From: Negativibacillus sp.
GTDB taxonomy: Bacteria; Bacillota; Clostridia; Oscillospirales; Ruminococcaceae
Assembly: GCA_020024325.1 (NCBI GenBank)
Contig: JAHHTY010000054.1
Span: 1 to 13,958 of the forward strand
Direction of reading: 5' to 3'
Length of the DNA stretch: 13,958 bases
Every line of letters starts with the position of its first letter. Within the stretch, counting starts at the first letter, position 1. The notes beneath the pieces were generated by a model. That model made no database searches. It was given only the letters and a program-made list of their open reading frames with translations, and had not been told where the DNA came from. Of this stretch, positions 7,877-13,749 are shown piece by piece. Both the position numbers and the translations under genes were made by a program.

Positions 7877-7997
7877 AGGAGGAAATATAAGAAAAACTGA
7901 AAACGAAGGAATTAACCAATTTTCTGGTACAAATAAACACCTGTTTTAAAATGGAAAAATTTTGATTTTCAGAACATTTAATTTTGGAGGAACTGTT

Positions 7998-8594
7998 TTA
8001 ACACAGGAGCGGTTGAAGTTGTTTGTTGTCAAGAGCAGATTCAATCGAAGGAATGAGTTTAGAAAAATCAGCCACAATAGAGGTTGGCTTATCATATGCG
8101 TTATCCTGACGCATGGGGACAAAAAAGATGTTTTTGCTGTTGAATAAAGTGCCGATATTTTTGGCGGAATTTGCAAGAGCATCGTTCGTAGATACTGCAA
8201 GTACAACGGGGCGTGCATTTCTCAGGTGTGCTTTTACTGCAAGGGTAACACTGGTGTCAATGATTCCGTTAGCAAGTTTTCCGAGAGTGTTTCCGGTACA
8301 GGGGGCAACAACAAGCACATCCAGCAGTTTTTTAGGACCGATAGGTTCTGTTTCAAAGATAGTATGTAGAACCTCATGACCACAAATTGTTTTCATGCGT
8401 TCGCGAAAATCTTTTGCACAACCAAAACGAGTGTCGGTGGAGTAGGCATTGGGCGACATGATTGGAACAACATCCCAACCGGGGTGGGCAGCAACCTGTT
8501 CCAACTGCTCCATGACCTGAGAAAAAGTACAGAAAGAACCGGTCATTGCAAATCCTACCCGAACATTATGGGATGGTGTGTTTTGAATTGTCAA
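7998..8594 (-). CDS. dpaB: Dipicolinate synthase subunit B
   Basis: Small subunit of dipicolinate synthase (SpoVFB in Bacillus). With DpaA it converts the dihydrodipicolinate-pathway intermediate to dipicolinic acid in the mother cell, for import into the spore core. The 198-residue protein belongs to the flavoprotein (DFP-like) family: VGFAMTGSFCTF (13-24), the nucleotide-binding stretch VVAPCTGNTLGKLANG (95-110) and NIFFVPMRQDNAYDKP (155-170). The last is typical of this subunit and not of other flavoproteins. I place the start at the TTG at 8594 because AGAGG (8603-8607) lies 8 nt upstream. An in-frame GTG at 8603 would overlap that site and give 201 aa. It follows dpaA by about 60 nt in the same direction. 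Normal length is about 200. Confidence 0.93.
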   Translation of the reverse strand: MTIQNTPSHNVRVGFAMTGSFCTFSQVMEQLEQVAAHPGWDVVPIMSPNAYSTDTRFGCAKDFRERMKTICGHEVLHTIFETEPIGPKKLLDVLVVAPCTGNTLGKLANGIIDTSVTLAVKAHLRNARPVVLAVSTNDALANSAKNIGTLFNSKNIFFVPMRQDNAYDKPTSIVADFSKLIPSIESALDNKQLQPLLC

Positions 8595-8599
8595 GGAGT

Positions 8600-8607
8600 T
8601 CACCTCT
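8600..8607 (-). promoter_or_regulatory. Ribosome binding site that decides the dpaB start
   Basis: AGAGGTGA on the minus strand is the only good Shine-Dalgarno sequence here. Its AGAGG core is 8 nt from TTG at 8594 and overlaps the GTG at 8603, so TTG is the more likely initiator. Confidence 0.6.
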
Positions 8608-8654
8608 TTCTGGAATGTTTTGGGGGAGAAGGAATATAAACGACCTTTGCATCA

Positions 8655-9539
8655 TCACATCTCCTTTATCATATTTATTACTGTATCACGAATAATGTTA
8701 CCGGCAGTAACAGGAGCTACCTTTCCGGGCAAAGAAAGAGCCCAGATTGTTTTTAGCCCAAGCTGACTGGCAGCATCAAAATCAATACCGCCGGGGCGAG
8801 AGGCAAGGTCTATTATCAGACAGTCGGGAGAAATTTTTTTAAGCAAATCTTCTTTTAAAATTGGATGAGGAATCGTGTTAAAGATAACCTCCTGTTCCGT
8901 GAGGACAAAGGAAAGCATCGAAAGAGGAACAGTGTGCATACCGAGAGTACGGGCAAAAGCAAGCTCAGCCTCGCTACGGGCAGCAACAGTAATTTGTGCG
9001 CCAAAACCTTTAAGCAGTAGTGCCAGCGTTTTGCCGCACCTGCCAAAACCGGTGATTAGGCAACGACTTTCCCACAAAGTGCTGGCACGTTCTGATAGGG
9101 CAAGCCCGATTGCACCCTCCGCAGTGGGGACAGCGTTTAGCACAGCCATCTCCTCTCTCTTTAAATAATCGTGAATTGTGTAACCGAACAACTGAGCTAA
9201 CTGTTCCTCGGTGCTGGAAACTTTCCCGCCAAATATCAATGTATCACTGCGGCAGACGGAAAGACACTCGGACAAACTAAGAGTGTTACCGCTCATTGGG
9301 GCATTTAAAATATCACCGCTACCATCTTTGCTGACAGGAAGAGGAAGGATAATGACATCGCAACATTGCAGCTGTTGAATATCGTTGCAGTGCAGTTCTG
9401 TGGGAAGAAACGGGGGAAGATTTTCTAATAAAAATATTTTAACAGAATAACCTTGTTCTATAAGACCCTTGGCAAGGGCTGCCTGTCGAAAATCTCCTCC
9501 GATAATACCGAAAACAGTGCTTGGGGACAGATGTTCCAC
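8655..9539 (-). CDS. dpaA: Dipicolinate synthase subunit A
   Basis: Large NAD(P)-binding subunit of dipicolinate synthase (SpoVFA), acting with DpaB to make the spore-core chelator dipicolinic acid. The N-terminus FGIIGGDFRQAALAKGL (10-26) and the Rossmann loop LITGFGRCGKTLA (161-173) are family signatures. So are IIDLASRPGGIDF (242-254) and the C-terminal ALSLPGKVAPVTAGNII (267-283). I choose the GTG at 9539 (294 aa, against about 297 in Bacillus) because GGAGGTGA sits immediately upstream. An in-frame ATG at 9572 would add 11 residues but lies at or upstream of the predicted transcription start. The dpaAB pair stands alone: asd, dapG and dapA, which follow spoVFAB in B. subtilis, are absent here. 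Expression is probably limited to the late mother cell through the sigma-K-like promoter. Confidence 0.95.
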   Translation of the reverse strand: MEHLSPSTVFGIIGGDFRQAALAKGLIEQGYSVKIFLLENLPPFLPTELHCNDIQQLQCCDVIILPLPVSKDGSGDILNAPMSGNTLSLSECLSVCRSDTLIFGGKVSSTEEQLAQLFGYTIHDYLKREEMAVLNAVPTAEGAIGLALSERASTLWESRCLITGFGRCGKTLALLLKGFGAQITVAARSEAELAFARTLGMHTVPLSMLSFVLTEQEVIFNTIPHPILKEDLLKKISPDCLIIDLASRPGGIDFDAASQLGLKTIWALSLPGKVAPVTAGNIIRDTVINMIKEM

Positions 9540-9544
9540 AAAAA

Positions 9545-9552
9545 TCACCTCC
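9545..9552 (-). promoter_or_regulatory. Ribosome binding site that decides the dpaA start
   Basis: GGAGGTGA on the minus strand is a near-perfect anti-16S match; its GGAGG core is 8 nt from the GTG start at 9539. The ATG at 9572 has no comparable site. Confidence 0.8.
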
Positions 9553-9575
9553 ATAGCAAAATAAAAACACATTGC

Positions 9576-9604
9576 TATATTATGATGAAAATTTCACTTT
9601 GGTG
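9576..9604 (-). promoter_or_regulatory. Sigma-K-like promoter of dpaA-dpaB
   Basis: On the minus strand CACC (9604-9601) is followed by 16 nt and CATAATATA (9584-9576). These match all fixed positions of the sigma-K consensus (mACm, 16-17 nt, CATAnnnTA). The transcript would begin near 9569, leaving a leader of about 30 nt that contains the dpaA ribosome binding site. spoVF is a known sigma-K gene in Bacillus, and dpaAB is sigma-K dependent in studied Clostridia. Confidence 0.65.
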
Positions 9605-9645
9605 ATGGATTTTAAAAAGATGCTTTTCCATAAAACCACATTTTA

Positions 9646-9654
9646 TGATATAAT
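9646..9654 (+). promoter_or_regulatory. Extended -10 sigma-A promoter of rlmD
   Basis: TGATATAAT is a perfect TATAAT (9649-9654) preceded by the TGn extension. The -35 at 17 nt is poor (TTCCAT, 9626-9631), as is usual for extended -10 promoters. The start would be near 9661, about 40 nt before the ATG. Confidence 0.55.
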
Positions 9655-9700
9655 AAGGAGAAAGAGAAGACAGGAAGAATAAAAACAGGAGTGAAGCAAC

Positions 9701-11218
9701 ATGGCAAAAAAGAAACCGCTGAAAAAAGATAGATTGGCAGGAAATCATCTGAAATATGGTACAAAAAAACAACCATTCTATCTGGAAGCACAGCAAAAGC
9801 AACAAAAGGCAAAACCTAAAAAGGGAAGTCCGTTTGGAGATGGATGGGAAATTGCAGATGATGAGGTTTTGCCGGGAGGAGAATATCAGGCAGAATGTGT
9901 TGCATTGGATGAGGAAGGCAATGGTATCATCAAAGTTGAAGGAATAAAAACAAGTGTTCCGGGAGTACTTCCAAAAGAGCAGGTAAGTGTTCAAATTTCG
10001 GGGAAAAGAAAAATTCATGCAAAACTGTTAAAGGTAAACAAAGCATCTTCACAAAGGATAACTCCAAAATGCCCGGTATTTTATCAGTGCGGTGGATGCA
10101 GATTACAGCACCTGTCTTATGATGCGCAGCTGGAATGGAAGCAGAAAAGGGTAGAGCAGCTGATGCAGGAATATATTCAGGCAGGAGCAAAATTTTATCA
10201 GATTCTGGGGATGCAAGAACCATGGAGATATCGCAACAAGAGCCACTCCACCTTTGCTTTGAATAGCAAACGACAGATTGTTGCGGGTATTTATGAAGAA
10301 AACAGTCATCGTGTTGTGTCAGTGGATCACTGCATAATCCAGAATCAGCAGGCAGATGAGATTGTTCGTTCTATCCGTCAAATTATGAAAGAGTGCAAAC
10401 TTTTGCCATACGATGAGGATACACAGACAGGTCTGCTGCGTCATGTATTGATTCGCAAAGGCTTTGCAACCGGTGAGATTATGGTGGTATTGGTGACAGC
10501 TTCCATGCTTTTTCCGGCAAGAAGTAAGTTTGTAACGATGCTTCGAGAAAAACATCCGGAAATCACCACAATTGTCATGAACTGTAATCCGAAAAAAACC
10601 AGTATGGTTCTTGGCGAACAGGAAAGAGTGTTGTATGGAAAAGGTTTGATTGAGGACGAGCTGTGCGGTAAGAGATTTACCATTTCCCCAAAATCTTTTT
10701 ATCAGGTAAATCCTGTTCAGACAGAGGTTTTGTATCAAAGAGCTTTGCAGATGGCGAATCTAACAGGAACAGAAAAGGTGCTGGACGCATATTGCGGAAT
10801 CGGAACGATTTCGCTAATTGCTTCGGAGAGTGCAAAAGAAGTAATTGCAGTGGAATTAAACCGAGAAGCAGTAAAGGATGCTATCGGAAATGCAAAGAGA
10901 AACGGCATCAAAAATGTACGTTTTTTCTGTGATGATGCAGGACGGTTTATGACAGAGATGGCTTCCAAAAAGGAAAAGGTGGATGTAGTGCTGATGGACC
11001 CACCAAGAAACGGAAGCGACGAAGCGTTTTTGCAGTCAGTTTGTAAGTTAAAACCAAAAAAGGTGGTTTATATTTCCTGTAATCCTCAAACACAAAAAAG
11101 AGATCTCAAGGTGCTGACCGCAGCAGGATATCAGGTAAAAGAGATTCAGCCGGTAGATATGTTCCCACATACAGCACATTGTGAAAACATTTGTTTGCTT
11201 GTTAAAAACGGAAAGTAA
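9701..11218 (+). CDS. rlmD: RlmD/RlmCD-type 23S rRNA (uracil-5-)-methyltransferase with 4Fe-4S cluster
   Basis: A 505-residue SAM-dependent enzyme that makes 5-methyluridine in 23S rRNA (U1939 in E. coli; the Bacillus homologue modifies two sites). Domains in order are a basic, low-complexity extension (1-55), a TRAM RNA-binding barrel (about 58-115), a 4Fe-4S site, a central RNA-recognition domain and the methyltransferase core (about 325-505). The 4Fe-4S cysteines are C124, C130 and C133 in CPVFYQCGGC, with C211 as the likely fourth. Core motifs are DAYCGIGT (362-369), MDPPRNG (432-438), the catalytic cysteine C460 in YISCNPQT and the base E495 in TAHCENI, all intact. The lysine- and glutamine-rich N-terminal extension is longer than in typical RumA proteins and may bind rRNA, an inference. 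The ATG at 9701 has CAGGAG upstream. It is a single-gene unit ending in a strong terminator. Confidence 0.95.
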   Translation: MAKKKPLKKDRLAGNHLKYGTKKQPFYLEAQQKQQKAKPKKGSPFGDGWEIADDEVLPGGEYQAECVALDEEGNGIIKVEGIKTSVPGVLPKEQVSVQISGKRKIHAKLLKVNKASSQRITPKCPVFYQCGGCRLQHLSYDAQLEWKQKRVEQLMQEYIQAGAKFYQILGMQEPWRYRNKSHSTFALNSKRQIVAGIYEENSHRVVSVDHCIIQNQQADEIVRSIRQIMKECKLLPYDEDTQTGLLRHVLIRKGFATGEIMVVLVTASMLFPARSKFVTMLREKHPEITTIVMNCNPKKTSMVLGEQERVLYGKGLIEDELCGKRFTISPKSFYQVNPVQTEVLYQRALQMANLTGTEKVLDAYCGIGTISLIASESAKEVIAVELNREAVKDAIGNAKRNGIKNVRFFCDDAGRFMTEMASKKEKVDVVLMDPPRNGSDEAFLQSVCKLKPKKVVYISCNPQTQKRDLKVLTAAGYQVKEIQPVDMFPHTAHCENICLLVKNGK

Positions 11219-11220
11219 AT

Positions 11221-11260
11221 AAAAAGAGGATGCAGATTAAAATTCTGCATCCTCTTTTTT
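11221..11260. terminator. Bidirectional intrinsic terminator, 16-bp stem
   Basis: Arms 11221-11236 and 11244-11259 pair perfectly around a 7-nt loop, with A5 and T6 outer tracts. It begins 3 nt after the rlmD stop codon and also serves the convergent gene whose stop lies at 11273. Confidence 0.93.
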
Positions 11261-11272
11261 GTGGTTATAAGA

Positions 11273-11563
11273 CTATCGTTTTTTCAATGCGGCAAAGCCG
11301 ATTCCAGCCAAAACGGCAGCAGCGGCAGCAACATCGACAAAGCTTTCTGCACCAGTGTCAGGGTTTGCCTTATAGTTTTCTTCTGGAGCAGGGGTTTCTT
11401 CCGGCACTGAGATTTCATCCTCTGTGACAGTATCTTCAACAGGGGCTTCATCCTCAGTTCCAAGTTCATCGGTAGAAAGGACATAGTTGCCCAGTGCGAA
11501 GCTGTTGACGCTCAAAGCCAGTGTCATGGAAGCAGCAAGAGCGATTGTGAATAATTTTTTCAT
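11273..11563 (-). CDS. Small secreted acidic protein with NPDTG sortase-type C-terminal signal
   Basis: A 96-residue protein. Residues 1-24 are a signal peptide (MKKLFTIALAASMTLALSV core, cleavage near SFA-LG). The mature part (25-66) is short, acidic and rich in Glu, Pro and Thr, without predicted fold. The end is organised like a cell-wall sorting signal: NPDTG (67-71), a hydrophobic stretch (about 76-92) and the basic tail KKR. LPXTG variants starting with N occur in Clostridia; whether a cognate sortase exists here cannot be seen. After processing only about 45 residues would stay on the wall. The ATG at 11563 has GGAGG 9 nt upstream. It lies 50 nt downstream of metY in the same direction with no visible terminator between, so read-through from metY is possible. 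Function unknown. Confidence 0.85.
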   Translation of the reverse strand: MKKLFTIALAASMTLALSVNSFALGNYVLSTDELGTEDEAPVEDTVTEDEISVPEETPAPEENYKANPDTGAESFVDVAAAAAVLAGIGFAALKKR

Positions 11564-11613
11564 AGGTACATACCTCCATAAAATGATTTTATTTTGAGCA
11601 TCCGAGAAACTTT

Positions 11614-12879
11614 TTAGGCATTTGCAAGAGCCTGTGTAAGATCCTCGATAATGTCATCAACATTTTCAAGACCAACAGAAAGACGAATCAATCCTGGATT
11701 GATTCCCGCAGCGGTCAGTTGTTCATCGGTAAGCTGACGATGGGTAGAACTTGCCGGATGCAATACCAGTGTTCGTACATCTGCTACATGCACCACAAGA
11801 GAAGCAAGTTTTAAACTGTCAATAAACCGAACTGCTGCATCACGACCACCTTTAATAGAGAAGGCAATTACACCGCTGCATCCATTCGGTAAATATTTTT
11901 CTGCAAGAGAGTGATAAGGATTTCCTTCCAGGGTGGGGTAGTTTACAGAATCTACTTTGTCGCAGCTTGCAAGGAAGTGTGCAACTTTTTCGGCGTTCTG
12001 ACAATGGCGCTCCATACGAAGAGGGAGAGTTTCTAATCCATGATTCAGCAGAAAAGCAGCCTGAGCGGATGGGTAGCAGCCAAGATCACGCATCAGCTGT
12101 ACACGAGCTTTGGTGATGTAGGCAGCATTGCCAAAGTCACGGGAGTATACAACACCGTGATAAGAATCATCAGGGGTTGTAAATTCAGGAAATTTTCCGC
12201 AAGTCCAGTCAAATTTTCCACTGTCCACAATTACTCCGCCGACCTGAGTGGCATGACCGTCCATATATTTTGTGGTAGAGTGAACGATAATATCTGCACC
12301 AAACTCAAATGGACGGCACAGAATAGGGGTAGCAAAGGTGTTGTCCACAATCAAAGGAACGTTGTGAGAGTGAGCAACTCGAGCCATCTTTTCAATGTCA
12401 AGAACAGCGATGGCAGGGTTTGCGATGGTTTCGGCAAAAACCGCTTTTGTATTAGGACGAAGCTGGGTTTTTAAAGTTTCTTCGTCGGCATCTGCATCAA
12501 CAAAAGAAACTTCGATGCCAAATCGTTTTAATGTAACAGCGAGAAGGTTAATGGTTCCGCCATAAATGGTAGAAGCACATAAAATGTGATCTCCGCAAGA
12601 GAGAATGTTCATAACGCTGATTAAAGTGGCTGCCTGTCCGGAAGTAGTACATAAAGCGCCAACGCCGCCCTCCAAAGCAGCTATCTTCTGCTCTACTGCG
12701 GCAACGGTTGGGTTAGAAATACGGGAATACATATGTCCATCGGCAGTAAGGTCAAATAGTTTTGCAACTTGTGCGGTGGATTCATATTTATATGTGGTGC
12801 TTTGATAGATAGGAAGGTTTAAAGGCTCCCCGTTACAAGGAGTATAACCCTCATGTAAGCATTGTGTTTCAATTTTCAT
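11614..12879 (-). CDS. metY: O-acetylhomoserine aminocarboxypropyltransferase (sulfhydrylase)
   Basis: A 421-residue PLP enzyme of the Cys/Met metabolism family. It makes homocysteine (or methionine) from O-acetylhomoserine and sulfide (or methanethiol) in the cytoplasm. Visible landmarks are TQCLHEGY near the start, LPIYQSTTYKYES (22-34), YSRISNPTVAAVE (51-63) contacting the PLP phosphate, and TSGQAA (79-84). Further on are VDNTFATP (178-185) with D179 under the pyridine nitrogen, and the Schiff-base lysine K204 in HSTTKYMDGH. The C-terminal VVHVADVRTLVLHPASSTH and the length near 420-430 separate OAH sulfhydrylase from the shorter cystathionine synthases and lyases. The ATG at 12879 has AAAGGGTGA upstream. 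It is driven by its own promoter with a very short leader. Confidence 0.95.
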   Translation of the reverse strand: MKIETQCLHEGYTPCNGEPLNLPIYQSTTYKYESTAQVAKLFDLTADGHMYSRISNPTVAAVEQKIAALEGGVGALCTTSGQAATLISVMNILSCGDHILCASTIYGGTINLLAVTLKRFGIEVSFVDADADEETLKTQLRPNTKAVFAETIANPAIAVLDIEKMARVAHSHNVPLIVDNTFATPILCRPFEFGADIIVHSTTKYMDGHATQVGGVIVDSGKFDWTCGKFPEFTTPDDSYHGVVYSRDFGNAAYITKARVQLMRDLGCYPSAQAAFLLNHGLETLPLRMERHCQNAEKVAHFLASCDKVDSVNYPTLEGNPYHSLAEKYLPNGCSGVIAFSIKGGRDAAVRFIDSLKLASLVVHVADVRTLVLHPASSTHRQLTDEQLTAAGINPGLIRLSVGLENVDDIIEDLTQALANA

Positions 12880-12908
12880 ATTAAATCACCCTTTCTCCTT
12901 CTGTTTTC

Positions 12909-12937
12909 ATTGTAGCACGGTAAAATTTTTTTTGCAA
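12909..12937 (-). promoter_or_regulatory. Sigma-A promoter of metY
   Basis: On the minus strand TTGCAA (12937-12932), a 17-nt spacer and TACAAT (12914-12909), with TGC directly before the -10 as an extended element. The predicted start near 12902 leaves only about 22 nt before the ATG. That is too short for a SAM riboswitch or T-box in the transcript. Confidence 0.75.
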
Positions 12938-12962
12938 TACTACTAAAAAATGTTTTTTGACT

Positions 12963-12991
12963 TTGACAATATGTGCAAAATAAATCATAAA
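12963..12991 (+). promoter_or_regulatory. Possible second rightward promoter in the metY intergenic region
   Basis: A perfect TTGACA (12963-12968) is followed by 17 nt and CATAAA (12986-12991), a 4/6 match to the -10. It could add to expression of the gene at 13110, but the downstream promoter at 13048-13076 is better. Confidence 0.3.
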
Positions 12992-13047
12992 TTCGGCAGT
13001 TTTTCTTTCAGTCAGGATACTGCAAACAAAAATCAGAAATCGCTTTA

Positions 13048-13076
13048 TTGATTTTTTTTACAAGGCGGTATATAAT
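13048..13076 (+). promoter_or_regulatory. Sigma-A promoter of the 151-residue secreted protein
   Basis: TTGATT (13048-13053), a 17-nt spacer and a perfect TATAAT (13071-13076). The predicted start near 13083 gives a leader of about 27 nt before the ATG at 13110. Confidence 0.75.
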
Positions 13077-13109
13077 TAAAATAAAAAAGGAAGGTGAGGA
13101 GTGATATTT

Positions 13110-13565
13110 ATGAAAAAATTAGCAGCAATTGTGGTAGCATTGCTGATGTGCGTTTCAGGTACAGCTGTATCAGCAGAAGGATTTTCTGCAAAAAGCAATG
13201 GTGCTGCAATCTTTGATTTTGAAGATCATGCCTTTTTTACTGTAAAAATGCAGCAGAACGAAAATATTTACCTTTCTCTTGATACTGAATATCAAAAAGA
13301 AGCAGCACAGCAGCTCCGTGAAAAAACAGGAAAAGAAGCAAGTGCTTTCTATTATTTTGATACCGATGAACATAGCTTTCTTCGTACAGGAAAACTTTTC
13401 TTGCAGGCACAGGAAGGACAAACCTTATATCAGTTAGAGGATGGAGAAATTATCGAACTGGATGCAGAATTTGAACAAGGATATATTATTGGCAAGGATG
13501 GTAAAAAAATCAGTGGATTTGTGTTAAACACAAAACTTCCGGGAAATTATATTGTTGCTGAATAG
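13110..13565 (+). CDS. Small secreted protein of unknown function
   Basis: A 151-residue protein with a clear signal peptide (MKKLAAIVVALLMCVSGTAVSA, cleavage after A22). The mature part of about 129 residues has no cysteine and no membrane span. It reads as alternating strands: AAIFDFEDHAFFTVKM, NIYLSLD, ASAFYYFDTD, GKLFLQAQEGQTLYQLEDGEIIELD, GYIIGKDG, KISGFVLNT and GNYIVAE. This suggests one small beta-rich domain; I cannot name a family. I prefer the ATG at 13110, as AAGGTGAGG lies 10 nt upstream. An in-frame GTG at 13101 sits directly on that site and would add three residues. It has its own strong promoter. The next gene starts 184 nt later with another promoter, and no strong terminator is visible between them. 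Confidence 0.82.
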   Translation: MKKLAAIVVALLMCVSGTAVSAEGFSAKSNGAAIFDFEDHAFFTVKMQQNENIYLSLDTEYQKEAAQQLREKTGKEASAFYYFDTDEHSFLRTGKLFLQAQEGQTLYQLEDGEIIELDAEFEQGYIIGKDGKKISGFVLNTKLPGNYIVAE

Positions 13566-13627
13566 GACAGCATCAAAAAAATATGCGGATAATCTGTGGA
13601 AAAATATCCTACAAATTGTAAAATTGG

Positions 13628-13656
13628 TTGATTTTAGCTGATGTGTATGCTAAAAT
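13628..13656 (+). promoter_or_regulatory. Strong sigma-A promoter of the truncated repeat-protein gene
   Basis: TTGATT (13628-13633), a 17-nt spacer and TAAAAT (13651-13656), with TGC immediately before the -10 as an extended element. The start would be near 13663, giving an 87-nt leader. AGGAG (13734-13738) lies 11 nt before the ATG at 13750. Confidence 0.75.
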
Positions 13657-13749
13657 AAAGCTGTATATAATGGAGATTCTGAAAAACTATCCCCATTTTT
13701 ACCACATTGAGGACAGGAATTCTCAAAACAAAAAGGAGCGATAACGATT

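Larger units (their letters stand above)
7696..7997. other. Gene-free interval between dac and dpaB
   Basis: About 300 nt with no credible coding sequence. From left to right it holds the leader and sigma-E-like promoter of the carboxypeptidase (to 7777) and AT-rich DNA. The 21-bp terminator of dpaAB follows (7829-7876), then about 120 nt of the dpaB 3' region in which I see nothing. The AGGAGG at 7877-7882 (plus strand) is not followed by a usable start codon. Confidence 0.7.

Noticed and set aside
7877..7997. Small plus-strand gene after the AGGAGG at 7877-7882
   Set aside because: No ATG, GTG or TTG follows at usable distance, and the first ATG further on is closed by a stop after three codons.
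9575..10018. Minus-strand Phe/Leu-rich frame of 147 codons resembling a membrane protein
   Set aside because: Hydrophobicity comes from reading the A-rich, lysine-rich start of rlmD in antisense; it also covers the promoters of rlmD and dpaA.
12040..12474. Plus-strand open frame of 144 codons inside metY
   Set aside because: It lies wholly antisense to the well-conserved metY and shows no recognisable motif or ribosome binding site.
12880..13047. SAM riboswitch or T-box upstream of metY
   Set aside because: The promoter sits within 60 nt of the start, and no long conserved-looking stem structure is visible in the interval.
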